Below are positions 26,949 to 35,988 of a stretch of DNA of 64,000 nt, one piece after another (position 1 is the first letter of the stretch; each line of letters begins with the position of its first letter). Where the stretch lies: the NCBI RefSeq assembly GCF_037969725.1, contig NZ_CP150203.1, positions 4,852,001 through 4,916,000 on the forward strand, given 5' to 3'. The notes below the pieces were generated by a model, which ran no database searches, was not told the DNA's origin, and saw nothing but the letters and a program-made list of their open reading frames with translations. The translations under genes were made by a program, and so were the position numbers. This stretch comes from Paenibacillus sp. FSL W8-0426. GTDB lineage: Bacteria > Bacillota > Bacilli > Paenibacillales > Paenibacillaceae.

Positions 26949-28190
26949 TCAGAACCACTCTTCCTTGATATCGGACGACGTGTCCGCAGAACCGAATGGA
27001 AGCGGTTCGCCGGCACGCAGCACTAACGTTTCCGTCTGGGCCACAGCCTCATCCACCCATTCCGGAAGCTCCGTCAACGACTCTTCGATTCGCTCCACAA
27101 TTCGCAAATTCGGATTCGTCGTCGGCGATTTGGGCACAAACAACGTGCAGCAATCTTCATAAGGCAAAATGGAAATATCGTACGTTCCGATTTTTTTGGA
27201 TAAACCGATAATTTCCTCCTTGTCCATCATGACCAGCGGCCTGAGCAGGGGCAAATCGGTGGCCCGCCCGATGACGTTCATGCTTGGCAGCGTTTGGCTG
27301 GCTACTTGTCCCAAGCTGTCTCCCGTAATCAGCGCAAGCGCTCCTTCGCGCTCTGCCAGTTTAGTGGCGATGCGCAGCATGGAGCGACGCATCAACGTAA
27401 TGATCAACTTGTCCTGTCCGACCTGGGTAAATGAGGTCTGAATTTTGGTGAAAGGCACCAGATGCAGCTTAATGCTTCCCGCATGTCCTGCCAGGGCGGC
27501 TGCCAGTTCAATGACTTTTTCTTTGGCCCGCTCGCTTGTAAACGGGTAACTATAGAAGTGAACGCACTCCACCTCCAGCCCACGTCTCATAGAGGACCAG
27601 GCAGCGACCGGACTGTCAATGCCGCCGGATAACAGCAGCATTCCCTTGCCGTTCGAACCAAGCGGAAACCCTCCCACTGCCGGGATCACTTCGTTGAAGA
27701 TATAGGTCCCCTGATCCCGGATCTCCACGCGAAGCTCGATATCAGGATTGCGCACGTCGACACGGAGCTGCGGGAATTCCCGCAGGACGGGCGAACCCAC
27801 GATGTGATTCATCTCATGCGAAGAATGGGGAAAAGCTTTCCAGGCGCGTCGGGAGGTCACTTTAAACGTTGTGCCTTCTTTAAACACTTCTGAGCGTTCA
27901 TGCATGAAGGCAACGGCGGCCGTCACAATTTCATCCTTTTCGGAAGAGGTCACAATGACCGGACTGATCGACACTACGCCGAACACCTTCTTGAGCGCAT
28001 CAATCAGCTCGGTGTGAGGCTCGCCCCCCAGATCCACGTACAATCTGCCGAATTCTTTGCGGAGCTGTGCAGCCGGGTAGGGCTTAAGCAGCGAGCGCAC
28101 CTGATTGATAATCGTATTTTCGAAACGGGAACGGTTCTTCCCTTTCAGCATGAATTCTCCGAAACGGAGAAGCAGCATATCGTATTTCAT
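26949..28190 (-). CDS. thiI: tRNA 4-thiouridine synthetase ThiI
   Basis: Adenylates U8 of tRNA and transfers sulfur to it, and in some bacteria feeds thiamine thiazole synthesis. Ferredoxin-like/THUMP region about 1-165, then the PP-loop SGGIDS (188-193), with HFYSYPFTSERAKEKV and the C-terminal PP-ATPase body. 413 residues: the short Firmicute form without the rhodanese domain, which takes sulfur directly from a dedicated desulfurase. That desulfurase is the gene just upstream (6-base gap), so they form one unit. Confidence 0.96.
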   Translation of the reverse strand: MKYDMLLLRFGEFMLKGKNRSRFENTIINQVRSLLKPYPAAQLRKEFGRLYVDLGGEPHTELIDALKKVFGVVSISPVIVTSSEKDEIVTAAVAFMHERSEVFKEGTTFKVTSRRAWKAFPHSSHEMNHIVGSPVLREFPQLRVDVRNPDIELRVEIRDQGTYIFNEVIPAVGGFPLGSNGKGMLLLSGGIDSPVAAWSSMRRGLEVECVHFYSYPFTSERAKEKVIELAAALAGHAGSIKLHLVPFTKIQTSFTQVGQDKLIITLMRRSMLRIATKLAEREGALALITGDSLGQVASQTLPSMNVIGRATDLPLLRPLVMMDKEEIIGLSKKIGTYDISILPYEDCCTLFVPKSPTTNPNLRIVERIEESLTELPEWVDEAVAQTETLVLRAGEPLPFGSADTSSDIKEEWF

Positions 28191-28196
28191 CGGTTA

Positions 28197-29345
28197 TTAC
28201 ATCCGCCTTTCCAATGGACGCAGCTGCGCCACCATCTGTTTCAGGGCCTGTGCAAGCACGGCCACGTCTTCTTCTGTATGTTCGTCTCCCAAACTGATAC
28301 GCAATCCTCCGGCAGCCGTCGCATGATCTCGGCCCATGGCCAGCAGCACTCTGCTCGGTTCGGCTGAACGCGAGGAACAAGCCGATTGCGTAGACACGGT
28401 TACTCCGAGCTGCTCCAAAGTGTGCAGAGCAACTTCCGCTTTCATGCCCGGGTATGAAAAATGAACGATATGAGGTGCTCCATCCTTGCCACTGTTCAGC
28501 ACAAATTCCGGAATGCTTTCGATCGTCTCCATGATCCGATCCCTCAGCACGGTCGTTCGTTTGGCAAAATCAGCCTGACGTTCGGACGCAAGGCGCATCG
28601 CTTTGGCCATGCCGACAAACAGCGCCACATTTTCAGTCCCCGCCCGTAATCCCCGTTCCTGCGAGCCTCCGGACAGAAGCGGAGTCAGTTCCACGCCGCT
28701 GCGGACATACAAAAGGCCCGCCCCTTTGGGGCCGCGGATTTTGTGGGCGGACAGACTGTATAGATCGACTCCCCATGTCGCAGGGACGGCTTCGATTTTT
28801 CCAAAACCCTGAACCCCGTCCACATGGAACAATACGCGCGGCGCCTGCTTTTTGAGCAGCCTGCCCACTTCGGCCACGGGCTGAATGGTTCCCGTTTCGT
28901 TGTTGACATGCATCAAGCTGACCAGCACCGTATCCGGTCGGAGCGCGTCCAGAATGTGCCGAGGATTTACTTTTCCTGCCGAATCCACCGGGATCCAGCT
29001 GACCTCCCAGCCCCAATCCTGTAATTGCAAAAAGCTTTCATATACCGACGCGTGCTCCGTTGCCGTGGCAATGATATGTTTGCCGCGCGAAGCATAGTGC
29101 AGCGCCGAGCCTTTAATCGCAAGATTGTTGCTTTCCGTGGCTCCGGAGGTAAGCACGATCTCGTCTGCTTTGACGCCCAAGGCATCGGCACAGACCGTTC
29201 TTGCCCGGCGAAGCAGCTGATGGGCCTTTTCACCAAAACCATGGATGGAGGAAGGATTCCCGTAATGGGCTCCCATGATCTCTGCGATCGTTTGCACCAC
29301 TTCTTCATAAGGCGGGGTGGTTGCCGCGTAATCGAAATATTTCAA
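28197..29345 (-). CDS. nifZ: Cysteine desulfurase (NifZ/NifS type) paired with ThiI
   Basis: PLP enzyme that removes sulfur from cysteine as a persulfide and passes it to ThiI. Seen: TSGATESNNLAIKG near 67-80, His98 (ATEH), the PLP lysine in SAHK (K202), and the persulfide cysteine C323 in STQSACSS. 382 residues, normal. The start codon is TTG at 29345 (MKYFDYAATTP), behind GGGAGG. The B. subtilis nifZ-thiI pair has the same arrangement. A sigma-A-like promoter lies about 50 bases upstream. Confidence 0.94.
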   Translation of the reverse strand: MKYFDYAATTPPYEEVVQTIAEIMGAHYGNPSSIHGFGEKAHQLLRRARTVCADALGVKADEIVLTSGATESNNLAIKGSALHYASRGKHIIATATEHASVYESFLQLQDWGWEVSWIPVDSAGKVNPRHILDALRPDTVLVSLMHVNNETGTIQPVAEVGRLLKKQAPRVLFHVDGVQGFGKIEAVPATWGVDLYSLSAHKIRGPKGAGLLYVRSGVELTPLLSGGSQERGLRAGTENVALFVGMAKAMRLASERQADFAKRTTVLRDRIMETIESIPEFVLNSGKDGAPHIVHFSYPGMKAEVALHTLEQLGVTVSTQSACSSRSAEPSRVLLAMGRDHATAAGGLRISLGDEHTEEDVAVLAQALKQMVAQLRPLERRM

Positions 29346-29395
29346 ATGAGGGCGAACCTCCCTTTTCTCATTATGGCTATTTTTCTACAGTCTGC

Positions 29396-29423
29396 ATTGT
29401 AACACGAACCTGTCCCAACACAA
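29396..29423 (-). promoter_or_regulatory. Possible promoter of nifZ-thiI
   Basis: TTGTGT (29418-29423), 16-base spacer, TACAAT (29396-29401) on the minus strand. The -35 box overlaps the T-run of the preceding terminator. Confidence 0.5.
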
Positions 29424-29476
29424 AAAGACCAAGCAGGAAAATGGCGCAATTGCCAACACTTCCCGCCTTGATCTTT
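29421..29476 (-). terminator. Terminator of the lytic transglycosylase gene
   Basis: Imperfect long stem with AAAGATCAAGGC/GCTTGGTCTTT ends, then TTTTT on the minus strand. Confidence 0.65.
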
Positions 29477-29511
29477 CGGAACCAGCCTTCTGCTGCCTGT
29501 TATGAGAACAT

Positions 29512-30288
29512 CTATGCGATGTATTTTTGGCGCGCCTTTTCCACCTTTGCAATGTACGCCTGCGTCTCGGCTGGCAAGCGGCCGATCACGCTCATCAGCT
29601 CGCTGTCGGTGGACACGCCCAGCTTCGTCACACGCCCTGGTCCTGCGTTGTAGGCGGCAAGCGCCATGTTCACCTGACCGCCGAAACGTTGGAGCTGAAG
29701 CGAAAGATACTTCGTTCCGGCATCGATGTTCTGCGCAGGGTCGAACGGATCGCTGACTCCCAGTCCGGCTGCCGTTCCGTCCATAAGCTGCATCAATCCT
29801 TTTGCGCCAGCCGAGGAAACGACATTCGGATTGAATGAGGATTCCGTATCGATCACCGCTTTGATCAAGGATTCAGGCACTCCGTATTTGGCGCTTACGG
29901 CCGCGATCAGCGATTCGAAATCGGTAGGCACGGAAGAACCGGAACCGGAATCGGCCGAACTCACATTCGTCGACGCATTTAATGAAACTTCCGGGCTGTT
30001 GGCGGAGGCGTATGTGTTTTCGTATGTACCCGCATCCGCAGCATATGCACTTCCCAATTGCAGCCAGAGCAAACCGTCAAGAGATCTGTTCGCAAGCGGA
30101 GCTTGCGAAGAATTGGCCGAAGGCATCGAAGCTGGGGAAGCACTCGTTCCCTTCCCAAGCAGTCCGTCCATCAATTCGGCAAAATCGGAGACGGTATCCG
30201 ACGTTCCTTCCGATCCGATCGTTTGACTCAGAACATTGGACAATTGCGTCTCCAACAGTTTCCGTGATGCGCTTGAATCAATCTGCAT
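29512..30288 (-). CDS. Lytic transglycosylase (SLT domain), cell-wall hydrolase
   Basis: Cleaves peptidoglycan glycan strands with formation of anhydro-muramic ends. The C-terminal 120 residues carry the SLT fold: catalytic Glu in VIDTESSFNPN, GAKGLMQLMDGTA, then ALAAYNAGPGRV. The first 110 residues are polar, Ser/Ala-rich and without a normal N-terminal signal peptide, although there is a short hydrophobic patch. About 258 residues from the ATG at 30288 behind GGAGAGA. It resembles B. subtilis CwlQ/YjbJ. How it is exported is not clear from the sequence. Confidence 0.88.
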   Translation of the reverse strand: MQIDSSASRKLLETQLSNVLSQTIGSEGTSDTVSDFAELMDGLLGKGTSASPASMPSANSSQAPLANRSLDGLLWLQLGSAYAADAGTYENTYASANSPEVSLNASTNVSSADSGSGSSVPTDFESLIAAVSAKYGVPESLIKAVIDTESSFNPNVVSSAGAKGLMQLMDGTAAGLGVSDPFDPAQNIDAGTKYLSLQLQRFGGQVNMALAAYNAGPGRVTKLGVSTDSELMSVIGRLPAETQAYIAKVEKARQKYIA

Positions 30289-30412
30289 GTATTCTCTCCA
30301 CTCCCGTGTCATATATCATCAACTTTCTGCCTACATTCTACATGGTTTTACAAAATACTGCCATCGTTTTCAGAAAAATTATTCCAAACCTCCTGTCTTT
30401 TGCGCAAACATG

Positions 30413-30446
30413 AAAAACCCTTCTTCCGATATCGGAAGAAGGGTTT
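30413..30446 (-). terminator. Terminator after the 30495 gene
   Basis: Near-perfect palindrome AAACCCTTCTTCCGA/TCGGAAGAAGGGTTT with TTTTT following on the minus strand. Confidence 0.85.
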
Positions 30447-30494
30447 GCTCTGCGTTAATCAGGAAGGAGCAATGCAGTTCTCCAAGCCTTCGTT

Positions 30495-30905
30495 TTAACG
30501 GGCAAACGGAATCATGAAAAAGTAACTCAACGTGGCGACAATGCCAAGCCCCATCGACCATGCTCCAGACGTTTTATGTCCGTTCGCATAAGCATAATAC
30601 CCCAACACTGCAGCGGCCGGCCCCAAAACGATGGACCACATAAACAGCGAAGCGATCCCGCAGGCCAAACCGACATATCCGGATACCTTCCCGCTGGATT
30701 CCGCAACACGATCTGCCTCGTGTTTTACCGGAACGGCTTCCTTGCGTTTGACTTCTTCTCTCCGGTATGAGGTAGGCGGAGCCACCTCTGCACCATACTC
30801 TTCACGATGTGCACGTCTCGGGAAATCAACGCGTTTCCGATCTACCGTGTCATCGCTTTTAGGCTTGGATGAAACTTCATCATTGCGGTCATGTTCATCT
30901 TTCAT
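30495..30905 (-). CDS. Small membrane protein with polar N-terminal half (DUF4190-like)
   Basis: Unknown function. The first 70 of 136 residues are charged and probably disordered (EHDRNDEVSSKPKSDD, RREEVKRKEAVPVKHE). The second half has two membrane helices (about 78-98 and 112-132) in the pattern GLACGIASLFMWSIVLGPAAAVLGYYAYANGHKTSGAWSMGL split by a short loop, which resembles DUF4190-type proteins. CGGAGGTG precedes the ATG. Tail-anchored topology with the polar half in the cytoplasm is inferred. Confidence 0.7.
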   Translation of the reverse strand: MKDEHDRNDEVSSKPKSDDTVDRKRVDFPRRAHREEYGAEVAPPTSYRREEVKRKEAVPVKHEADRVAESSGKVSGYVGLACGIASLFMWSIVLGPAAAVLGYYAYANGHKTSGAWSMGLGIVATLSYFFMIPFAR

Positions 30906-30940
30906 TTCAGTACACCTCCGTAGATGAATGGAATGAGAGC

Positions 30941-31159
30941 TTATTTAGGCCTAAATGTATGACAGCAAGTGGCCGAAGAAGTGCTGGCTTGATCTTGGTG
31001 CTCGGAATCAAACATCTCGCCGGCGAATTCCTCAGCATAATGACTTCTGGCATGCTGATCGATGTCAATCATGATCGCGTCTGCATGACAGAAATTGTTT
31101 TCTCCCCAAAAGTGGCAATTCGATACGCTACATTTGACGATTGGCTTGTTGTCACTCAT
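30941..31159 (-). CDS. DUF1540 domain small Cys-rich protein
   Basis: Function unknown. A protein of 72 residues with the metal-binding-like pattern KCSVSNCHFWGENNFCHADAI near the start and a second CC pair near the end (SATCCHTF). The name DUF1540 rests on the C-x4-C...C spacing. Started at the ATG at 31159, behind CGAGGTGAT; the upstream frame start has no site. It is likely to bind zinc or another metal, but this is inferred. In Bacillales such proteins are often associated with spores. Confidence 0.75.
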   Translation of the reverse strand: MSDNKPIVKCSVSNCHFWGENNFCHADAIMIDIDQHARSHYAEEFAGEMFDSEHQDQASTSSATCCHTFRPK

Positions 31160-31268
31160 TTGTTTTATCACCTCGAAGCTATTGTCCCCGCTGCCCGATT
31201 CGGCTATTCCGCCTGCGGAATGCCAGATGATGTCATGCCGATGCCAAGGCAAACATGAGACAACGCAC

Positions 31269-31294
31269 AAAAAAACCGCCGAAAATCGGCGGTT
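31269..31294 (-). terminator. Terminator of the ypuI-like gene
   Basis: Perfect 9-bp stem AACCGCCGA/TCGGCGGTT, 3-base loop, seven T on the minus strand. Confidence 0.88.
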
Positions 31295-31326
31295 AGTTCT
31301 TCATGTGTATCGGGTATGCCATAATG

Positions 31327-31833
31327 CTAAGCGTGATTACGCTGATTTTGCATCCGGCGCTGAGTCAGATAATCGCTCTCATAATAAGCCAGATCATCGC
31401 GCAATTCTTCGTAGGTTTTGGAAATTTCCAAAACGACGTCACGCACGGCGCGAACGGGCTTGTCACGGAAACGGATCGCGTCTTGCCCGGTATAGGCATA
31501 TCTTCCATCTTCGGAATAACATTCGTTTTTGGGATAGAAGAAGCTATTGATGCATTGGTGGTACGTATGATAAAGAGCCTTTTCGGCAAATTCGACATCG
31601 AAGTTGGCACGACGCAGCACAACGCCAAGTTTTTCGTAAGAAACTTCAGAAAAAACGAGCAGATGACGGAGATCCGATAAAAATCCTTTGTAAAACGCCG
31701 TCGATTCTTCCGTCTGATTCTGATCCAATTCAGGCAAGGAATGTTGATTCAAAAATTGTTCGATCCGATCAATAGCTGGTTTTAACTTTTCCCTCGTTGA
31801 CTCACAAATTTTTTGTACATTGGCTGCTGTCAT
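31327..31833 (-). CDS. ypuI: DUF3907 family protein (YpuI type)
   Basis: Function unknown; a cytoplasmic, mainly helical protein conserved in Bacillales. The 168 residues include FYKGFLSDLRHLLVFSEVSYEKLGVVLRR and FFYPKNECYSEDGRYAYTGQDAIRFRDKP, both typical of the family. No membrane segment or catalytic motif is visible. GGGGGAGCTATCTTT precedes the ATG. Single gene ending at a strong terminator; divergent from the subtilase gene. Confidence 0.82.
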   Translation of the reverse strand: MTAANVQKICESTREKLKPAIDRIEQFLNQHSLPELDQNQTEESTAFYKGFLSDLRHLLVFSEVSYEKLGVVLRRANFDVEFAEKALYHTYHQCINSFFYPKNECYSEDGRYAYTGQDAIRFRDKPVRAVRDVVLEISKTYEELRDDLAYYESDYLTQRRMQNQRNHA

Positions 31834-32121
31834 AAAGATAGCTCCCCCTTAGATAAGTCCTTACATATAAATCGGCCACAAAAATGTTTCGTTTGACCGT
31901 GAATTCTCAGCTACTATCCTACCATAAAAAGGTGCCAAAAGGTATCCCTTAATCTTCCTTATTATTTCCAGCCTTTCACAACGACATTTCTGCAACATTT
32001 CTGTGCTGTTCTGCATAAAAATATGTCCTTCTCCTAACGATAACACCAAGCGCGGACAACATGGAATCGGCATGAAGCGATGATTGCTGTCCAGACCAAC
32101 AGAGGAGGTATGGTTTCCCCC

Positions 32122-34017
32122 ATGTCGAGACCGAAATGGAAAAATTGGACCCTTGCCGCAGGCGTTGGCGCACTGACCTTGGTTCTGCTTCTTCCCACAA
32201 TGTATCGCCCGGACACGAACCAAAGGAATCAAGCGCTTCCCCAGGCCCCACGCGAGCACCAGGAACAAGCCAGTAAACAGCGCCTCAAAGTACAGGATGT
32301 TAAAGCAACCGATATGCTGACACGCATGGATGCCAAGCAGCATTTAGCCGCTTTGCTGGATAAAACCGCCAAAATGTCCGAAGCGGATCTGGCCCGGTAC
32401 ATGAACGAATTGCAGCTTTCACATGCACATATTCGGTCTGTGGATATTGTCGACGCCAAAGGATCCATCCAAAAGCATTACGGCAAAAAGCCGCAGGATG
32501 GGAGCACATTGGAGCATCAAAAGCTGGAGCATTCCATGAGCCTGGCCAAAAAAGCGGTAATGGACCGCAAAAGCTTTGAATCGTCATCCTTTTCCGTAGG
32601 AAATGATAAATATTTTGTCATGGCGCTGCCCTCCAAAGAAGGCAAAAATTCCGTGATCGCCCTGTTTAATCAACAGATCCTGAACTCGGTGGAACAGCAC
32701 CAGCGCAGAAATCTGCGTATGATTCCCTATCCACGCGAAGGCAAATTCCGCGTTGAATCGGTACACCCCGATACGTTGAACGAAATCACCGTGAAAACGG
32801 GACACGACAATGCCAATGCCAGCCATTTTTATGAAAATGAAATCGTGGTCCGGTTCAGGCAGGACCCGGGAGAACGGGACATGCGCATCATCCGTGCTGA
32901 CCTTCATGCCTCGAAAGCACGCAAACTGGGGTATACCTATGTCTTCCGCTCCGAGCAAATGAGCTACAAACAGCTTCATGACTATTTCGAGCGCAAGTGG
33001 AATCCCTTGTACATGGAACCCCACTACATGTATTTAACCAACGAAACCGCCGTTGAACAAACGGATGTACCGGTTCCGAACGATATTTTGTTTTCCGATT
33101 ATCAATGGAACCTTCCCGTCATCGAAACCAATCGAGGGTGGAACATTACGAAAGGAAGCAAAGACGTCATTATTGGCGTTGTGGACACGGGCGTGGACCT
33201 GGACCATCCCGACCTGAAAGGCCGGGTGCTTGAAGGATACAACGTGATCGACCCTTCCAGCCGCCCTCTGGACGATGTAGGTCATGGCACTCACGTAGCC
33301 GGAATCATCGGAGCCACCGTCAACAACAACGAAGGTGTGGCAGGCATGAGCTGGTACAACAAAATTTTGCCTGTCAAAGTGCTGGACAACTCGGGTTCGG
33401 GCACTACTTATGCCGTCGCCGAGGGCATCATTTGGGCAACCGATCACGGCGCCAAAGTCATCAACATGAGTCTGGGCAATTACGCAGACGCACAGTTCCT
33501 TCATGATGCAATCAAGTATGCTTATGATCGTGACGTCGTGCTGATTGCGGCCACAGGGAACGACAATACCGAGCGTCCAGGATATCCTGCCGCTTATCCC
33601 GAGGTGTTTGCCGTATCCGCCACCGATCCGGATATGAACAAAGCTTCCTACTCCAATTACGGAGATTACGTCGATGTCATGGCTCCTGGCACAAGCATTG
33701 CCAGCACCTATCCCAAGAACCAGTATGCCGCGCTGTCAGGCACATCCATGGCCAGCCCGCATGTGGCGGCTCTTGCCGGGTTGATCCGTTCGCTCAACCC
33801 CGACTTGACCAATACGGAAGTGATGGATCTGATGCGCCAAAGCGTCATCGACCTCGGCGACCCGGGACATGACAAATACTACGGTTATGGGCAGATCGAT
33901 GTTTATAAAGCGCTGCAAGCCGCTGCAGGCAAAAGCGCCCCTTTGCAATTCTGGCCGCAGCATGTACGCGAGCAGATGGACAATATTTTGAAAAAATACA
34001 CGGAATCTTCGAAATAG
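32122..34017 (+). CDS. Membrane-anchored S8 serine protease (subtilase) with sensor-like N-terminal region
   Basis: Subtilisin-type protease. Catalytic triad: D355 (VVDTGVDLDHPDLKG), H388 (GHGTHVAG) and S542 (GTSMASPHVA). A single hydrophobic helix (about 10-27) follows a basic start and should act as a signal anchor. Residues about 60-220 do not look like a normal prodomain: they resemble a Cache-like extracellular sensor fold (HIRSVDIVDAKGSIQKHYG; KYFVMALPSKEGKNSVIALF). A fervidolysin-like prodomain is at about 240-320 (ENEIVVRFRQDPGE; YFERKWNPLYMEPHYMY). 631 residues from the ATG at 32122 (12 bases after GAGGAGGT). Targets are unknown. Confidence 0.9.
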   Translation: MSRPKWKNWTLAAGVGALTLVLLLPTMYRPDTNQRNQALPQAPREHQEQASKQRLKVQDVKATDMLTRMDAKQHLAALLDKTAKMSEADLARYMNELQLSHAHIRSVDIVDAKGSIQKHYGKKPQDGSTLEHQKLEHSMSLAKKAVMDRKSFESSSFSVGNDKYFVMALPSKEGKNSVIALFNQQILNSVEQHQRRNLRMIPYPREGKFRVESVHPDTLNEITVKTGHDNANASHFYENEIVVRFRQDPGERDMRIIRADLHASKARKLGYTYVFRSEQMSYKQLHDYFERKWNPLYMEPHYMYLTNETAVEQTDVPVPNDILFSDYQWNLPVIETNRGWNITKGSKDVIIGVVDTGVDLDHPDLKGRVLEGYNVIDPSSRPLDDVGHGTHVAGIIGATVNNNEGVAGMSWYNKILPVKVLDNSGSGTTYAVAEGIIWATDHGAKVINMSLGNYADAQFLHDAIKYAYDRDVVLIAATGNDNTERPGYPAAYPEVFAVSATDPDMNKASYSNYGDYVDVMAPGTSIASTYPKNQYAALSGTSMASPHVAALAGLIRSLNPDLTNTEVMDLMRQSVIDLGDPGHDKYYGYGQIDVYKALQAAAGKSAPLQFWPQHVREQMDNILKKYTESSK

Positions 34018-34026
34018 GCAAAAATA

Positions 34027-34064
34027 AAAGCAGCAGCGCCCCGGGGGCGTAATGCTGCTTTTTG
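34027..34064 (+). terminator. Terminator of the subtilase gene
   Basis: Stem AAAGCAGCA-CGCCC/GGGCG-TGCTGCTTT followed by T. A second, shorter G+C-rich palindrome (CCCCGGGG) lies at 34080-34088. Confidence 0.8.
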
Positions 34065-34100
34065 GTATGCGTAATGGTTCCCCGGGGCCTTAACGCTGCT

Positions 34101-34355
34101 TTAGCGTTTGCGGGAAGACGTACGGGCTTTGCCTTTGTTCTTCCCTGCTTTTTTGCTGCGGCGGCTGGACACGTATACCGGACCCTGCTCTTTAACGACT
34201 ACCGGATACACATGATGCGGAACAGGAACGCAGTGGTGCTGATTAATGACTTCAACCGGGTGAATAATCGGCTGTACTTGCGGGTGATAAAAATCATTCA
34301 CGACTTGAATCGGATCACAAACGATAGGATCGAGCTCAGGACAACAATGTCTCAT
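34101..34355 (-). CDS. CotD-like spore coat protein
   Basis: Small structural protein of 84 residues. It starts MRHCCPELDPIVCDPIQVVNDFYHP and is rich in His, Pro, Val and Cys (HHCVPVPHHVYPVVV), as CotD-type coat proteins are, and ends in a strongly basic, low-complexity tail (SKKAGKNKGKARTSSRKR). No enzyme motif is present. GGGAG lies 11 bases before the ATG. The family assignment rests on composition, size and the HxC/His-Pro pattern rather than close identity. Converges with the subtilase gene. Confidence 0.72.
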   Translation of the reverse strand: MRHCCPELDPIVCDPIQVVNDFYHPQVQPIIHPVEVINQHHCVPVPHHVYPVVVKEQGPVYVSSRRSKKAGKNKGKARTSSRKR

Positions 34356-34441
34356 CTCAAAACCAACTCCCTTTCAAGTGATACTATAGAGTATTGCGGA
34401 AGGACGAAAGTGGATTGGATGGATGTCCTGACTCCGACGAA

Positions 34442-35977
34442 TTAAATCAGCGGCAGCCTGTCCGCTGTTGTCCTTCCCCCATGGGGAAGCATCGCGCGGA
34501 TCGCCTCGCATAGGATACGAAGGCCTTCCCTCAGCGGCTCGGGACCCGTTACGGTAAAACAGATACGAAGACTTGCGTCATCCATCTCTCCCGCATAACA
34601 GGCAGAGCCCGGCAAAAAGGAAACACCAGCCGCGTGCGCTTTGCGATGTAATTCATGCATGTCGATCCCGGCCGGCAACTGCAGCCACAAATTTAGCCCC
34701 CCTTCGGGCAGTATCCAATGCACGCCGTCCGGCGCATGCCTTTCGAGAACGCCCGCTGCAGCCTGCAGCCTGGCGTACAGCTCCTTCCGCAGTCCTTGGA
34801 TATATGGTTCATATTGATGTTGGATGAAAGACTGCAGCGCTTTCTGGGTAAGCAGCGGACTGCCGAGGTCTGCCGTCGATTTGGCCGCCACCAATCGGGT
34901 AAGCACGCTCCCGTCGGCGATGGCGCACGCCACGCGGCATCCCGGAGAAAGCACTTTGCTGAAGCTTTTGATGTATACGACATGTCCAGACCTGTCCAAC
35001 GATTTGATCGAGGCTGGCGGAGGGGCATGAAAATGCAGATCGGCGAACGGATCGTCCTCCAGAATGAGGCAATGGTAGCTCTGGGCCAGATTCAGCAGCT
35101 CCGCCTTTCTTTTGGCGCTCATCGTAATGCCTGTCGGATTGTGAAAAGTCGGGATCGTATATATGAGTTTGGGCGGGTAAGAATCGCACAGGCGGGTAAG
35201 CAGGTCGATGCGCATGCCTTCCTGATCCATCGGAACGGTGATGATTTTCGCGCCTCGGCTCGTAAAAACATCGATGGCGCCGGTATAGGTGGGAGCCTCC
35301 ATATATACCACATCTCCGGGTCCCACAAACGTTCGGGCTACAAGATCGATCCCTTGTTGGGTTCCGCTTGTGATCAACATCCGTTCCGCTGATGCTTCCA
35401 GCCCTCTCGCAGCAAAATGCTGCATAAAAATTTGCCGAAGTTCACGGTCTCCCTGGAATGAACCATAGTAGGCCATGCGTTCCGGATGGTCCGAAGACAA
35501 ACGATATGCGCTGTCGATAATATCCCGAGTGGGCAGCAGCTCAGGCTGGATGGCAGACATATGAAACTCGTAGCGGACCTGCGGGGAGGCGTCGAAATGG
35601 CGCCAGAGCTGGGCACGCGGCAAATAGTCCACTAACGCCAACTGCCAGTTCAACTCTGCGCTGACCTGACCCTGTCGATGCACGTTTTGGTGTTTTGGCT
35701 GCCCCCCGTTTCCGACTTGTTCAGCTTCGTCTTTTTCAAGCGCTCTGACATAACATCCCTTCCCCTGCGAGCAAACAATCAGTTGACTGGACTCCAATTC
35801 TGCATAAGCTTTGGACACGGTAACCAGGCTGACGCCAAGGTCTGCAGTCAATTTCCTTACGGACGGCAGGCGGGTGCCTGGCGCAATAAGCCCGGATCGG
35901 ATGCGGTCCGCGATCGTTAGGGCGATTTGCATGTACAGCTTGGTGCTGCTCCCCCGCTTCAATTCAATGTGCATCAT
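34442..35977 (-). CDS. MocR-type regulator (GntR DNA-binding domain plus aminotransferase domain)
   Basis: Transcription factor with an N-terminal winged helix (about 10-70: SGLIAPGTRLPSVRKLTADLGVSLVTVSKAYAELE) joined by a linker to a class I aminotransferase-like domain (about 130-505) with TSGTQQGIDLV, NPTGITMS and the PLP lysine region SFSKVLSPGCRVA. Full length, about 511 residues. It probably senses PLP or an amine. Several ATGs are in tandem; I use 35977, since GGAGG lies 5-8 bases before the ATGs there. Divergent from a second aminotransferase gene, which it probably controls. Confidence 0.93.
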   Translation of the reverse strand: MMHIELKRGSSTKLYMQIALTIADRIRSGLIAPGTRLPSVRKLTADLGVSLVTVSKAYAELESSQLIVCSQGKGCYVRALEKDEAEQVGNGGQPKHQNVHRQGQVSAELNWQLALVDYLPRAQLWRHFDASPQVRYEFHMSAIQPELLPTRDIIDSAYRLSSDHPERMAYYGSFQGDRELRQIFMQHFAARGLEASAERMLITSGTQQGIDLVARTFVGPGDVVYMEAPTYTGAIDVFTSRGAKIITVPMDQEGMRIDLLTRLCDSYPPKLIYTIPTFHNPTGITMSAKRKAELLNLAQSYHCLILEDDPFADLHFHAPPPASIKSLDRSGHVVYIKSFSKVLSPGCRVACAIADGSVLTRLVAAKSTADLGSPLLTQKALQSFIQHQYEPYIQGLRKELYARLQAAAGVLERHAPDGVHWILPEGGLNLWLQLPAGIDMHELHRKAHAAGVSFLPGSACYAGEMDDASLRICFTVTGPEPLREGLRILCEAIRAMLPHGGRTTADRLPLI

Positions 35978-35988
35978 CATGGCCTCCA

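Noticed and set aside
34356..34441. Sigma-K promoter upstream of the cotD-like gene
   Set aside because: A CAATACTCTA resembles the -10 but the -35 AC is not at the right distance.
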